Shown in pieces: positions 23,914 to 32,904 of a DNA stretch of 64,000 nucleotides. A model generated the notes under the pieces. That model saw nothing but the letters and a program-made list of their open reading frames with translations, was not told the origin of the DNA and searched no databases. The stretch's first letter is position 1, and the number at the start of each line of letters is the position of its first letter. Both the position numbers and the translations under genes were made by a program. The DNA is from Abiotrophia defectiva ATCC 49176 (GTDB taxonomy: Bacteria > Bacillota > Bacilli > Lactobacillales > Aerococcaceae): assembly GCF_037041345.1 (NCBI RefSeq), contig NZ_CP146287.1, positions 1,429,501 to 1,493,500 of the forward strand, in the 5' to 3' direction.

Positions 23914-25073
23914 CGGACGGCCTCTCTTTCATGAACTAGGACCTGCATGAGTTTTTCCTGCAAGGTAGACAGAGGTAGCTGGCCAACAGCCTCTGGCGCC
24001 ACCCAGCACCAGCCTTCTTGGAGGGGACTAGTCGTATCCAGCCGCAAACCTACCAACTGTACCTGCCAAATGCGGTGGCTGAAGACATGCTTGACTTGGC
24101 CCAGGCCTGGACTCATTACTTGGCTACTTAGGGGACTATCACCCTCTACTAGAGCTTCTTCCCTTAGCCAATCTAAGAGTGGCTCAGTCAATTCGGCCGC
24201 CGTCACTTCTTCATAGACCATGCTTTGTTCCAACATTGGGAAGTGCCAAAGGCCCGTCAGGAGTTCAGCCTCCCCATGTCGGCGCAAGAGCCAATTGCCT
24301 TGGCTATCAAGAACAAAATAAGCGGTCAAATCATGCCGGGTTTGTTTGACCTTTTTGCTCTTGACCGGATATTGGTCAGAATCCCCAACTTGATAGGAAG
24401 CATCATAAGCAGCCAAGGGATGATTGTCTGGCCGGGGATTGCTTGGTGTCATGACACAGGCACCCAAATCCATCATGGCCTGATTAAAATCTCCCGGCCG
24501 ATCTGGGTCAATCAAAATATCTAGAATTTCCATAAAGACCTTACGGCTTTTAGGCAGGGCAATATCGTCTTTGAGCCGGAAGAGACGAGCTACAATCCGG
24601 AAGAGGTTGCCGTCCAGGGCCGGCGCCACCCGACCAAAGGCCATGGAGGCGATAGCAGCTGCCGTATAGGGCCCAATCCCTTTGAGACTTAAGAGGCTGT
24701 CAACTTGGTCAGGCATCTGACCGCCAAAGTCAGTCATAACTTGTTGAGCCGCTGCCTGCATATTGCGGACTCGGCTATAGTAGCCCAGCCCCTGCCAGAG
24801 ATTGAGCAGGGTCTCTTCTGGTGCTTGAGCCAAGTCGGCCACTGTGGGCAAGGCCGTCATAAATCGTTGATAATAGGGAATAACAGTAGCCACCTGGGTT
24901 TGTTGCAACATAATCTCGCTGACCCAGATGGCATAGGGATCCTGACTCTTACGCCAGGGCAAATCACGCTTATTTTTATCGTACCAGGCTAGGAGGTCTT
25001 TACGAAAGGCCTGGACGCGGGCCTGGTCCCATGCTACCATAGCTTGAGGCCAGCTACTTCTAGAATTAGTCAT
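23910..25073 (-). CDS. mutY: A/G-specific adenine glycosylase, clusterless
   Basis: Removes adenine mispaired with 8-oxoguanine; 387 residues. It has the HhH-GPD core: WVSEIMLQQTQVATVIPYY (catalytic Glu), LKGIGPYTAAAIASMAFG (helix-hairpin-helix) and ALDGNLFRI (catalytic Asp). A C-terminal NUDIX-like 8-oxoG recognition domain follows (LLRRHGEAELLTGLWHFP). The usual Cys-x6-Cys-x2-Cys-x5-Cys cluster loop is replaced by DLGACVMTPSNPRPDNHPL, with one cysteine only, so no 4Fe-4S cluster can bind. Such clusterless MutYs are known in some lactic acid bacteria. ATG 25073 follows GGAAGGAAG; longer frames lack a site. First gene of an operon with the ABC exporter. Confidence 0.92.
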   Translation of the reverse strand: MTNSRSSWPQAMVAWDQARVQAFRKDLLAWYDKNKRDLPWRKSQDPYAIWVSEIMLQQTQVATVIPYYQRFMTALPTVADLAQAPEETLLNLWQGLGYYSRVRNMQAAAQQVMTDFGGQMPDQVDSLLSLKGIGPYTAAAIASMAFGRVAPALDGNLFRIVARLFRLKDDIALPKSRKVFMEILDILIDPDRPGDFNQAMMDLGACVMTPSNPRPDNHPLAAYDASYQVGDSDQYPVKSKKVKQTRHDLTAYFVLDSQGNWLLRRHGEAELLTGLWHFPMLEQSMVYEEVTAAELTEPLLDWLREEALVEGDSPLSSQVMSPGLGQVKHVFSHRIWQVQLVGLRLDTTSPLQEGWCWVAPEAVGQLPLSTLQEKLMQVLVHEREAVR

Positions 25074-25114
25074 ATATAGTGCTTCCTTCCTACTCACATT
25101 CTCATTTATTATAA

Positions 25115-25159
25115 CCAAAAAAAGCCCGGGAACCAAGTTCAATCACTTGTTTCCCGGGC
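25115..25159 (-). terminator. Terminator of bioY
   Basis: GCCCGGGAACCAAGT (25124-25138) pairs with ACTTGTTTCCCGGGC (25145-25159) with one mismatch, followed by seven T residues on the minus strand. Confidence 0.92.
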
Positions 25160-25169
25160 AGGAAGATGC

Positions 25170-25712
25170 TTAGTTAAAATGACGTGTTACCACCTGCAGA
25201 CGGTCTGCTAAGAAACCTGATACAACTGCTTTGAGGATGTCACCTGGTACAAAGATCAAGGCAGTCGTCACTGCTTTAGTTAAATCCATATGCGCGAATT
25301 GCACGAAGCCCCAAATCCCCATGACCGTTACAATTGGAACGGTGATGATGAGAGTTCGCAAAGCATAAGAGACAAAGCTTGGCTTTTTGCCCTTGAAGAT
25401 AGAGAGCAAGGTATAGGCAATTGGGAAGGAGAAGAGGTAACCCCCTGCTGGCCCTACAAAAGAGGCAAATCCACCGCGACCACCAGCAAATACCGGTAAG
25501 CCTACAGCCCCTAGCAATAGGTAGAGTAAGATAATCGCTAAGGCTTGTTTAGGTTTATAGACCAAACCAATCAAGCAGAGTGCAAAAGTCTGCATGGTAA
25601 TAGGTGCTGGGAAACCCCACAAGGGGAAGGACAAATAGGAGCAGACGATTAAGACTGCCAAGCCTAAGGCCATGCGGGTTAAGACACGAACATCTTTAAA
25701 ATCATTGAACAT
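25170..25712 (-). CDS. bioY: Biotin ECF transporter S component BioY
   Basis: A 180-residue membrane protein with about six helices that binds biotin and works with the shared ECF energizing module. BioY family segments are visible: WGFPAPITMQTFALCL (about 33-48), LLLGAVGLPVFAGGRGG (about 66-82), FVGPAGGYLFSFPIAY and PGDILKAVVSG. AAAGGAG precedes ATG 25712. Its promoter holds a BirA-like operator, so uptake should be repressed when biotin is plentiful. No biotin synthesis genes are nearby, consistent with auxotrophy. Confidence 0.95.
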   Translation of the reverse strand: MFNDFKDVRVLTRMALGLAVLIVCSYLSFPLWGFPAPITMQTFALCLIGLVYKPKQALAIILLYLLLGAVGLPVFAGGRGGFASFVGPAGGYLFSFPIAYTLLSIFKGKKPSFVSYALRTLIITVPIVTVMGIWGFVQFAHMDLTKAVTTALIFVPGDILKAVVSGFLADRLQVVTRHFN

Positions 25713-25766
25713 TAGAAAAACTCCTTTATTTGGGGCTAGGGCCCCTAGAATAATAGCTATGTTATG

Positions 25767-25795
25767 AGTATAGGCAATTCGCTCCTTAATGTCAA
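25767..25795 (-). promoter_or_regulatory. Promoter of bioY
   Basis: A perfect -35 TTGACA (25790-25795), 17-base spacer, -10 TATACT (25767-25772). Confidence 0.82.
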
Positions 25796-25818
25796 CCTAT
25801 CGACAGGATAAGGTTGAC
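25791..25818. promoter_or_regulatory. BirA-like operator at bioY
   Basis: GTCAACC (25791-25797) and GGTTGAC (25812-25818) are perfect inverted half-sites 14 bases apart, the architecture of BirA operators (GTTAAC-type half-sites). The left half overlaps the -35 element, so binding would block transcription. Confidence 0.65.
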
Positions 25819-25895
25819 GCAAAAACAAAAAAAGAACAGGCCACCCATCCTAACCATAAGAAAAAGGCTGAGACCTAGATCCCAGCCCTTCCCTA

Positions 25896-27335
25896 CTATG
25901 GGTTTTGACTATTGCTTGTGCTATTAGAAGGTTGAAGCTTCAGGTCTTCGCTAAGCGTCTGAATCAGCTTAGGCACCAAATTGAAGGTAACACTATAAGT
26001 GGTCACTTCAGGCGCTGGGTTGGCAGTTTGGCCTTGCACTTGAGCTCCTTGAGTTTCTGGATCAGCTTGACCTTCTTGCCCCTCTTGGCTTGAGCTTGCA
26101 GAATCCACTACTGGTTTCTTTTCAGGAACGGAAATGGTTAGGCTATAATCATGACCTTGCCAGAGTTCTTGGTAGCGACTCTTGTCCAAGGCGAAAGTCT
26201 TGATAACATGATAGGTTTGACCAGGCGCCAATTCCTTACCATAAACCTGGTTGGTTAAGACATAGTCACTATTAATCGGATCCCCATTAATGGTTAAGAC
26301 TGTATTGCCATCAACTGGCAAGAGCGTCTTCTGGGACTTGTTGGTCACATCATATTCGACGGAAACAATCACCGCCCCATATTTAAAGTTACGGAAGGAT
26401 TCTTCGTTGTAGCTATTTGGTTGGAAATCACTGACTTCCAAACGCGTAATCGTCACATCGATACCTTCATCACTTTCCTTAAGCTTAGGCTTATCGTCAG
26501 CCAAGACTCTCTTAGTCCCCCAGTATTCTGTGGTTAGACGGTCTGGTACATGAGTGGCAGATTCTTTGAGTGATTTAGCCGCTTCATCCTTGGCTGGCAG
26601 ATAAAGTAACTGCTCGTCACCTAAACTATTAACACTAATCCCGGTAATATCAGATTCGCTACGCTTAGGAGAAACTACCTTGATATAGAAGTAGCCATCT
26701 TCCTGAACACGTTTGACTGAACTAGCGCTTAAACCAAAGACTAGGTAGCCAGACACTGTTTGACCGGCATCAATGGTCCCCTTATTGTCAGATAAGGTTT
26801 GAGCTAGGTTGCCATCCTCTGCAGGGTAGAGTTGATAACTTGGCGATACTTCTAAACTGGCCTCGTTATAAGATAACTTAAGCTCCTCAATCGGATAATG
26901 CACGGTTTCTTTGGTCTTGTTGGTGATAGAGACGTGCATGACCACTAATCCCCCACCACCTTCTTCAAAGTTGAACTCATTCTCTAATTCTTTGGCAAAA
27001 CTATTAACTGTGTAGAGTCGCAGCATATCCACTGTCACGGCAAAGTTCTGTTGGTCTGCCTTAAAATCATCATCTGTTTGGTAGAAGGCTTGGGGATTAA
27101 TTTTTACCTGACTATTTTGCTTGAGCAATTCTTCTAATTGATTGTAGGCCTCACGACTAACCGAGGTATCCGCCTCTTGGAAGGAAGAGCTAGACTCGGC
27201 TGGGTCTACCATCTTGACCTGGCCACTGGAAGATGACTCAGTCTGAGCACTGACTAAGAGTGCTCCTTGGCTCAAGCCGGTCGCTAGGGCTAGACCCAAT
27301 AGGGTCAAACGTTTGAATACTTGTTTTACTGACAT
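25896..27335 (-). CDS. Secreted DUF5068-like protein
   Basis: An exported protein of 479 residues. A signal peptide spans about 1-31 (MSVKQVFKR, then LTLLGLALATGL, ending VSAQ), with a Ser-rich linker after it. Two beta-rich repeats follow that resemble DUF5067/DUF5068 modules of Gram-positive surface proteins (NFEEGGGGLVVMHVSITNKT and FKYGAVIVSVEYDVTNKSQ are equivalent strands). There is no lipobox or sortase signal. The start was set at the methionine directly before the signal peptide. It lies 7 bases after the AI-2E-type gene, probably in one operon. The role is unknown. Confidence 0.7.
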   Translation of the reverse strand: MSVKQVFKRLTLLGLALATGLSQGALLVSAQTESSSSGQVKMVDPAESSSSFQEADTSVSREAYNQLEELLKQNSQVKINPQAFYQTDDDFKADQQNFAVTVDMLRLYTVNSFAKELENEFNFEEGGGGLVVMHVSITNKTKETVHYPIEELKLSYNEASLEVSPSYQLYPAEDGNLAQTLSDNKGTIDAGQTVSGYLVFGLSASSVKRVQEDGYFYIKVVSPKRSESDITGISVNSLGDEQLLYLPAKDEAAKSLKESATHVPDRLTTEYWGTKRVLADDKPKLKESDEGIDVTITRLEVSDFQPNSYNEESFRNFKYGAVIVSVEYDVTNKSQKTLLPVDGNTVLTINGDPINSDYVLTNQVYGKELAPGQTYHVIKTFALDKSRYQELWQGHDYSLTISVPEKKPVVDSASSSQEGQEGQADPETQGAQVQGQTANPAPEVTTYSVTFNLVPKLIQTLSEDLKLQPSNSTSNSQNP

Positions 27336-27342
27336 CCTATCA

Positions 27343-28548
27343 CTACTTTCTTTCATTGCTAGCAAGTTCTTGGCTAGTTTGGTCTGTTGGAGCTTGGATA
27401 GCTTCTTTGGGACCATATGCCCCAGAACGCTCACGATATAATTCATAAAACTCACCCACGATTACTTTAATAACGGCGTAACCTGGCACCCCTAGGATGA
27501 CCCCGACTAAACCGAAGGCCTTACCAGCTGATAAGAGCACAATCAGAATGGTTACCGGATGAATCTTGAGGTTATTCCCCAGAACTTGTGGGGCAATAAA
27601 ACGCCCTTCGATGGTTTGCTCGACCATCATGACAATGGCCACCTTCAGGACCATAACAGGACTGGTAATCAAGGCAATGATAAAGGCCGGAATCACTGCG
27701 ATGAAGGATCCTAGGAAGGGAATAATATTGAGGAAACCAGACACGACCCCAAGGGCAATAGCATAGTCTAGCCCGACAATACTGTAACCAATAGAGAACA
27801 TAATGGCAACGCAGATTGCCACAATGATTTGGCCCCGAATATATTGGGCCACTTGATAGTGCCCTTGATACATCATACGAGATGCCATGGCACGGTGCTT
27901 AGTCGGCACGAATTTCAGAATATAATCGCCCAAACGCTGACCATCTGCCAAGAGATAATAGAGAATAATCGGCACGGTCAAGAGCCCCATAATGACGGAG
28001 GTCACTGCCCCAACCACGGACCCTAGACTACCGAAGGTCGAAGAAGCAAAACGACTTAGTTGCTCTGCCATACTGCGGAAATCGAAACCATCTAGGAAGG
28101 ACTGCAGACGTTGGGTGACTTCCTTATTCTCAGTCAGAAAAGGTGACTGATACAACATATGGTAGATTTCATCATAGTACTTAGGCAGACTACGAGCAAA
28201 GCTCAGAATCTGAGTCTGTAGGGTCGGAATAAGGGAGGCAATTCCCCAAGCTGACAATAGAATTAAGCCAATAAAAATAGCCCAAATGGCCCACTGGCGA
28301 TTCATTCCCCGCGCTTCTAGCTTATCCACTAGAGGATAGAGCAAATAATAGAGAACCCCTGAGGTAATAATTGGGAAAGCTGCCACATCAATGACCACCC
28401 CAATTGGCGCGAAAACGTGTGTAATTCTAGTAAAGACCCAAATAATTAATAAAACCAAGAGCAAAATCAGAAGACTGACTACCATCTGGCTATTTAGGAA
28501 TTGACGGGTAAACCAAGACGACTGGCGTTTTGGTGTGTGTTCTTGCAT
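27343..28548 (-). CDS. AI-2E transporter family (PerM-like) membrane protein
   Basis: A 401-residue polytopic protein of the UPF0118/AI-2E family. About eight hydrophobic segments are seen, with the conserved ALGVVSGFLNIIPFLGSFIA (about 265-284) and the following EGRFIAPQVLGNNLKIHP (about 310-327). Members have been linked to autoinducer export, sodium/proton exchange or pyrimidine permease activity, so the substrate is open. The final residues overlap the leader of the DUF5068-like gene. AAGGAGGGAG precedes the ATG. Confidence 0.88.
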   Translation of the reverse strand: MQEHTPKRQSSWFTRQFLNSQMVVSLLILLLVLLIIWVFTRITHVFAPIGVVIDVAAFPIITSGVLYYLLYPLVDKLEARGMNRQWAIWAIFIGLILLSAWGIASLIPTLQTQILSFARSLPKYYDEIYHMLYQSPFLTENKEVTQRLQSFLDGFDFRSMAEQLSRFASSTFGSLGSVVGAVTSVIMGLLTVPIILYYLLADGQRLGDYILKFVPTKHRAMASRMMYQGHYQVAQYIRGQIIVAICVAIMFSIGYSIVGLDYAIALGVVSGFLNIIPFLGSFIAVIPAFIIALITSPVMVLKVAIVMMVEQTIEGRFIAPQVLGNNLKIHPVTILIVLLSAGKAFGLVGVILGVPGYAVIKVIVGEFYELYRERSGAYGPKEAIQAPTDQTSQELASNERK

Positions 28549-28667
28549 AGAACTCCCTCCTTGAAATTTCTGTCATCTTATTCTACCATAAGGATAGGTG
28601 CCTTGTCTTAGATTTATACACGGCCAAGGCTATAAAACTCAAATCATTTGCGAAAGGACCTGATTTT

Positions 28668-29693
28668 ATGACGGAAACCTATATCCTAGGTGGCTACACT
28701 AAGGGGCGCAACCAAGGAATTTCAAGCCTTGACTTTGACCCTGTTACTGGCCATTTAAGCGAGCCACAGCTGATTGCTAAACTCAATCAACCTACTTTTC
28801 TAGCCTATGCCAAGGAAAGTGGCACCCTTTTCGCCCTTCACCGCGGTCAGGAAGAAAGTGGCTTGGTAGCCTTTAGACACCAGGGTAAGGACTGGCAGGA
28901 AGTCAGCCGCCTACTCAATACCAAAATCCCTGGCTGCCATCTAGCCGTCCATGAAGCCAGTCAGACCGTCTATGTCGCTAATTACCATGAAGGCTCCATT
29001 GATAGTTACCATTATGACCAGGCTGTCTTAAGTCCTTTCGAACGCCACGAACATGTGGGATCTAGCGTTCACCCTAATCAAGCCAGTGCCCATATCCATT
29101 TTGTGGGCTTAAATCCTGAGGGCGACCTGCTCTATGTCTGCGATTTGGGCAGTGACAAAATTTATGTCTATGACGTAACCCCTAGCTCTGGAGCTCTCAG
29201 TTTGGTTCAGACCTTTACTTGTCCACCGGGAACTGGTCCTCGTCACCTAGTCTTTCATCCGAGTCAAAATCTAGTATATGTCATTGGCGAGCTGGCTAAT
29301 AGCCTTCTAACCCTAGCCCTTGATTCAAGAGGTCAACTTAGCTTGGTCCATGAGCAAGCCCTGCTAGATCCTGAATTTTTAGAATCTGCCGCTAGTGCTG
29401 CCATTCGCATCAGCCAGGACGGTCGTTTTCTCTATACTTCCAGCCGCTTCCATGATGTCATCTGCGTCTTTTCCCTGGCCGACCCTCAGCAGCCTCTTAA
29501 GATTCAAGAAATTGCCAGTGGTGGACAGATTCCACGGGACTTCGTCCTAAGCCAAGACCAGACTTACCTCCTTGTGCCCCACCAAGACAGTGACCATATC
29601 GCTGTCTTCAGTCGAGATGCTGACAGTGGCCTTGTCACCTTCATCGAGGCAGAGACCCAGGAGCCTGAATGTGTCTGTATCTATCCTATCTAA
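28668..29693 (+). CDS. Lactonase family beta-propeller protein
   Basis: A 341-residue seven-bladed beta-propeller of the 6-phosphogluconolactonase (Pgl/YkgB) family, cytosolic. Typical segments are YVANYHEGSIDSY (about 104-116), HIHFVGLNPEGDLLYVCDLGSDKIYVY (split about 143-169), GTGPRHLVFHP (about 190-200) and HQDSDHIAVF (about 306-315). The family member in E. coli hydrolyses 6-phosphogluconolactone, but many relatives have no proven substrate. AAAGGACC precedes the ATG. Single gene between a divergent neighbour and a bidirectional terminator. Confidence 0.88.
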   Translation: MTETYILGGYTKGRNQGISSLDFDPVTGHLSEPQLIAKLNQPTFLAYAKESGTLFALHRGQEESGLVAFRHQGKDWQEVSRLLNTKIPGCHLAVHEASQTVYVANYHEGSIDSYHYDQAVLSPFERHEHVGSSVHPNQASAHIHFVGLNPEGDLLYVCDLGSDKIYVYDVTPSSGALSLVQTFTCPPGTGPRHLVFHPSQNLVYVIGELANSLLTLALDSRGQLSLVHEQALLDPEFLESAASAAIRISQDGRFLYTSSRFHDVICVFSLADPQQPLKIQEIASGGQIPRDFVLSQDQTYLLVPHQDSDHIAVFSRDADSGLVTFIEAETQEPECVCIYPI

Positions 29694-29701
29694 CTTTGAT
29701 A

Positions 29702-29745
29702 ATAAAAAATGTCTGGAACCCTTAATAGGTCCCAGACATTTTTTA
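29702..29745. terminator. Bidirectional terminator (lactonase and uppP)
   Basis: AAAAAATGTCTGG-ACC and GGT-CCAGACATTTTTT pair across a short loop, with T runs on both strands. Confidence 0.92.
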
Positions 29746-30585
29746 TTTGCCTTTAAACACTCCTAGCAAGTAAAGTACTGCTACTAAGATCCCTAAGGCT
29801 ACACGGTAGTAACCGAAAACCTTGAAGTCGTGTTTCTTGATATAACCCAAAAGGAAGTTGATGACTAAGAGTGATACCCCGAAGGCAATCAACATCCCTA
29901 AGATTAGATAAGTCGCTTCAGCCGCTGTATAGTGGAAGCCAAACTTCACTAACTTGAGGAAACTTGCCCCAAACATGACTGGGATACTCATGAAGAAGGA
30001 GAATTCAGTCGCTACATAGCGTTTGGTTCCCATTAAGAGCGCCCCGATAATAGTAGCCCCAGAACGAGAAGTCCCTGGCACCAAGGCCAAGCACTGCCAT
30101 AGCCCCATGAGGGCAGCATCTTTATAGCTAATGGCTTCTAAACTATTGATACGGCTTGCTTTAGCTTTACGCTTGCCTGATTCCACCCAGATAAAGGCTA
30201 AACCGTAGACGGTAAAAGTAATAGCATAGACCCATGGCTTGTCGAAGTATTGGTCCATTAAGTCATCTAAGAGGAAACCCAGAACAAAGGCTGGCATAGT
30301 CGCCACAATCACCTTAGACCATAAAAGCCAGGTATTTTTCTTTTCTCCTGCTGACTTGCTTGGCGACAGCGGATTAAGTTTGTGGAAGAAGACCACCATT
30401 ACTGCTAAGATAGCCCCCAGCTGAATGACCACAAAGAACATATCCGTAAAGGCCTTTTCCAGTTGTAGTGGCATAAAAGCATCCACTAAACGCATATGGC
30501 CAGTCGAAGAAATCGGTAGCCATTCGGTAATCCCCTCAACAATCCCAAGGATGATTACCTTCACTAATTCTATAATTCCATTCAT
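29743..30585 (-). CDS. uppP: Undecaprenyl-diphosphatase
   Basis: Recycles the lipid carrier for cell wall synthesis by dephosphorylating undecaprenyl pyrophosphate at the outer face; also gives bacitracin tolerance. The 280-residue protein has about eight helices. The family motifs are EGITEWLPISSTGHMRLVD (about 17-35) and PGTSRSGATIIGALLMG (about 169-185), carrying the catalytic Glu, Ser/His and Arg residues. AAAGGAC precedes the ATG. It is single, with a TATAAT at 30618-30623 and divergent from the EIIA gene. Confidence 0.95.
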   Translation of the reverse strand: MNGIIELVKVIILGIVEGITEWLPISSTGHMRLVDAFMPLQLEKAFTDMFFVVIQLGAILAVMVVFFHKLNPLSPSKSAGEKKNTWLLWSKVIVATMPAFVLGFLLDDLMDQYFDKPWVYAITFTVYGLAFIWVESGKRKAKASRINSLEAISYKDAALMGLWQCLALVPGTSRSGATIIGALLMGTKRYVATEFSFFMSIPVMFGASFLKLVKFGFHYTAAEATYLILGMLIAFGVSLLVINFLLGYIKKHDFKVFGYYRVALGILVAVLYLLGVFKGK

Positions 30586-30645
30586 ATTTTAAGTCCTTTC
30601 TCTATAAGCTATCACCCATTATACACCATCTTGGCATTAAATGCA

Positions 30646-30675
30646 TTGAACTTCTCGCAAAGAATGTGGTATGAT
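30646..30675 (+). promoter_or_regulatory. Promoter of the EIIA gene
   Basis: -35 TTGAAC (30646-30651), 18-base spacer, -10 TATGAT (30670-30675). Confidence 0.6.
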
Positions 30676-30716
30676 AAGGACAAGAAATAAATTTCAAACA
30701 CAAAGGAGATAGGATC

Positions 30717-31223
30717 ATGTTTGGATTTTTCAAAAAGAAAAAAGAAGAAGCGGCTCCCGTTTCAAAAGAAGTAACACTCTACGCTGTCGCTGATGGTCAA
30801 TTGATCAACATCGAAGAAGTAAACGACATCGTCTTCGCGCAAAAAATGATGGGTGATGGCTTCGCAATCGTCCCTTCTAATGGTGAAATTTCTGCGCCTG
30901 TTGCAGGTGAAGTGGTCAATGTCTTCCCTACTAAACATGCAGTTGGCTTCAAGTCTGGTGCCTTAGAAGTATTGCTCCACATGGGGATTGATACTGTAGC
31001 ACTTAACGGTGGTCCGTTCGACACCAAGGTTTCTGACGCTCAACAGGTTGATGCTAACACCTTAGTATCAAGCGTTGACTTAGACCAATTAGCAGCTGAA
31101 GGCAAAGATAATGCCATGATCGTGATTTTCACTAACGGTAATGATTTAGTAGAAAGCTTCGAACTCACTGCTTCAGGTCAAGTAAGCCGTGGCCAAGAAA
31201 TTGGTAAATTAATCTTAAAATAA
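30717..31223 (+). CDS. PTS glucose-type EIIA component
   Basis: A stand-alone cytosolic EIIA-Glc protein of 168 residues that passes phosphate from HPr to one or more glucose-family EIIB domains. The phosphorylated histidine lies in VLLHMGIDTV (about H89) and the supporting histidine in TKHAVGFKS (about H75). SAPVAGEVV marks the start of the beta-barrel core. The N-terminus is a basic amphipathic stretch (FGFFKKKKEE) that may touch the membrane. AAAGGAGA precedes the ATG. No EIIBC gene is adjacent, so partners are elsewhere. Confidence 0.94.
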   Translation: MFGFFKKKKEEAAPVSKEVTLYAVADGQLINIEEVNDIVFAQKMMGDGFAIVPSNGEISAPVAGEVVNVFPTKHAVGFKSGALEVLLHMGIDTVALNGGPFDTKVSDAQQVDANTLVSSVDLDQLAAEGKDNAMIVIFTNGNDLVESFELTASGQVSRGQEIGKLILK

Positions 31224-31235
31224 GCGCAAGCTATT

Positions 31236-31267
31236 AGGAGCTAGGGATAATCTCTAGCTCTTTTTTG
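31236..31267 (+). terminator. Terminator of the EIIA gene
   Basis: GAGCTAG-GAT and ATC-CTAGCTC pair, followed by TTTTTTG. Confidence 0.88.
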
Positions 31268-31283
31268 ATTTGTTGATCATCAG

Positions 31284-31315
31284 AAAAGAGGCTAAAACTT
31301 TTGTTTTAGCCTCTT
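31284..31315 (-). terminator. Terminator of serS
   Basis: GAGGCTAAAAC and GTTTTAGCCTC pair around a 3-4 base loop (about 31288-31313). On the minus strand TTTTCTG follows. Confidence 0.85.
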
Positions 31316-31320
31316 ACTAT

Positions 31321-32604
31321 TTATTTTTTAGCTGGAATTTCGGTAATACCGTTCATGTAAGGTACCAAGGCTTCAGGAATCTTAACAGAGCCGTCCGCTT
31401 GTTGGTAGTTTTCTAGGATGGCCACGAAGGTCCGCCCTACCGCCAAACCTGAGCCATTCAAGGTGTGAACATATTCCACCTTGTCATCAGCATTGCGGAA
31501 GCGAATCTTAGCACGACGAGCTTGGAAGTCGCCACAGTTTGAGCAAGAAGAAATTTCACGGTAAGTATCTTGGCCTGGAATCCAGACTTCTAAGTCATAG
31601 GTCTTAGTTGCTGAGAAGCCCATGTCACCAGTACATAAAGTAATAACACGGTATGGCAGTCCTAAGGCTTGTAAAATACCTTCAGCATTTTGGGTCATAC
31701 TCTCTAATTCTTCGAAAGAATGGTCTGGGTGAGCATATTTAACCATTTCTACCTTGTTAAATTGGTGCAAACGAATAAGACCACGTGTATCACGCCCCGC
31801 ACTCCCCGCTTCAGAACGGAAAGAAGGACTCAAGGCAGTGAATTTAATTGGCAAGTTCTCAAGTGGTAAGATTTCGTTAGCATAATAGTTGGTCAATGGG
31901 ACTTCAGCTGTTGGAATCAGGGTCAAACCGCGTTCGTCATTCACCCGGAAGGTGTCTTCCACGAATTTAGGATATTGACCTGTCCCGAACATAGATTGGT
32001 CATTCACCATGTATGGCGGGATAATTTCTTGGTAGCCATTGTGTTGGGTATGAGTATCCAACATAAAGTTATAGATGGCCCGCTCCAAACGCGCCCCCAA
32101 GCCCTTGTAGAAGACAAAGCGACTACCAGACACCTTGGCACCACGTTCAAAGTCGATAATATCTAATTTTTCAGCGATTTCCCAGTGATTAAGTGGCGTA
32201 AAGTCGAACTTGCGCGGCGTGCCCCAACGACGTACTTCCACGTTATCCTCTTCATCGGCTCCCACTGGTACCCCTTCAGCTGGAAGGTTAGGCAAACGAT
32301 GCTCGATGGCCTCTAAATCTGCTTCGATTTGAGCCAAACGCTCGTCGTCACGCTTAATACGGTCACCGATTTCTTTCATTTCAGCAATCTTATCATCTGC
32401 ATTTTCCTTGTTGCGTTTGAGTTGGGCGATTTCTCCAGACACTTGGTTACGGTATTGTTTAGCCCCTTCAACGTCGATCAAAAGTTCACGGCGCTCGCTA
32501 TCTAGGCGGCGATAATTCTCTAATACCTCTCGGTCTACACCACGAGTGGCTAATTTCTCTACCACCCATTCAAATTGTTCACGCAATAATTTACGATCTA
32601 ACAT
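31321..32604 (-). CDS. serS: Serine-tRNA ligase
   Basis: Charges tRNA-Ser. The 427 residues comprise an N-terminal coiled-coil arm (about 30-100, rich in Arg/Glu/Lys) that holds the tRNA variable arm, then the class II catalytic core with [21 protein letters not shown] (motif 2 region, split around residue 265-285) and [16 protein letters not shown] (motif 3). The start at 32604 follows AAAGGAGG; the longer open frame upstream is the T-box leader, not protein. Regulated by a T-box with terminator. It lies near, but is not linked to, the tRNA-Ser at 779. Confidence 0.97.
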   Translation of the reverse strand: MLDRKLLREQFEWVVEKLATRGVDREVLENYRRLDSERRELLIDVEGAKQYRNQVSGEIAQLKRNKENADDKIAEMKEIGDRIKRDDERLAQIEADLEAIEHRLPNLPAEGVPVGADEEDNVEVRRWGTPRKFDFTPLNHWEIAEKLDIIDFERGAKVSGSRFVFYKGLGARLERAIYNFMLDTHTQHNGYQEIIPPYMVNDQSMFGTGQYPKFVEDTFRVNDERGLTLIPTAEVPLTNYYANEILPLENLPIKFTALSPSFRSEAGSAGRDTRGLIRLHQFNKVEMVKYAHPDHSFEELESMTQNAEGILQALGLPYRVITLCTGDMGFSATKTYDLEVWIPGQDTYREISSCSNCGDFQARRAKIRFRNADDKVEYVHTLNGSGLAVGRTFVAILENYQQADGSVKIPEALVPYMNGITEIPAKK

Positions 32605-32631
32605 TTCATTTCCTCCTTTTGGCCAAATAAC

Positions 32632-32880
32632 AAAAAGAGCCTTCGTCTTATTGGGACGAAAGGCTCTTCTTGGTTTCGCGGTACCACCCGATTTCAGGAC
32701 ATTATTCCTGCACTTAAGGCCTGTAACGGGGGCAACCGGCACTACTTGAGTCATAGGCTGCAGGGTTCTGGTGGATTCCAGGGCTAGTCCGTGATGATTC
32801 ACACCAGCCATCATCTCTCTGAAGACGTCCTATCCTGTACTAGTCAAAACCGTCGCATCATTTATCTGCTTCTATACTAT
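32632..32880 (-). ncRNA. Serine T-box riboswitch
   Basis: On the minus strand the T-box sequence GGGTGGTACCGCG occupies 32677-32689 and is followed by a terminator: GAAGAGCCTTTCGTC pairs with GACGAAGGCTCTTTTTG (about 32632-32669). Upstream is a long stem I region. GGAATCCACC (around 32760-32780) offers UCC as a likely serine specifier codon. Uncharged tRNA-Ser would favour the antiterminator and serS expression. Confidence 0.93.
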
Positions 32881-32902
32881 CACGAATCCGCTACTGGCGC
32901 AA
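32874..32902 (-). promoter_or_regulatory. Promoter of the serS T-box leader
   Basis: -35 TTGCGC (32897-32902), 17-base spacer, -10 TAGTAT (32874-32879). It is a moderate match, placed just upstream of stem I and next to the end of trmL. Confidence 0.5.
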
Positions 32903-32904
32903 GT

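Noticed and set aside
32605-32814. N-terminal extension of serS by 70 residues
   Set aside because: The stretch is the T-box leader; a strong AAAGGAGG precedes the internal ATG that gives the standard SerRS N-terminus.
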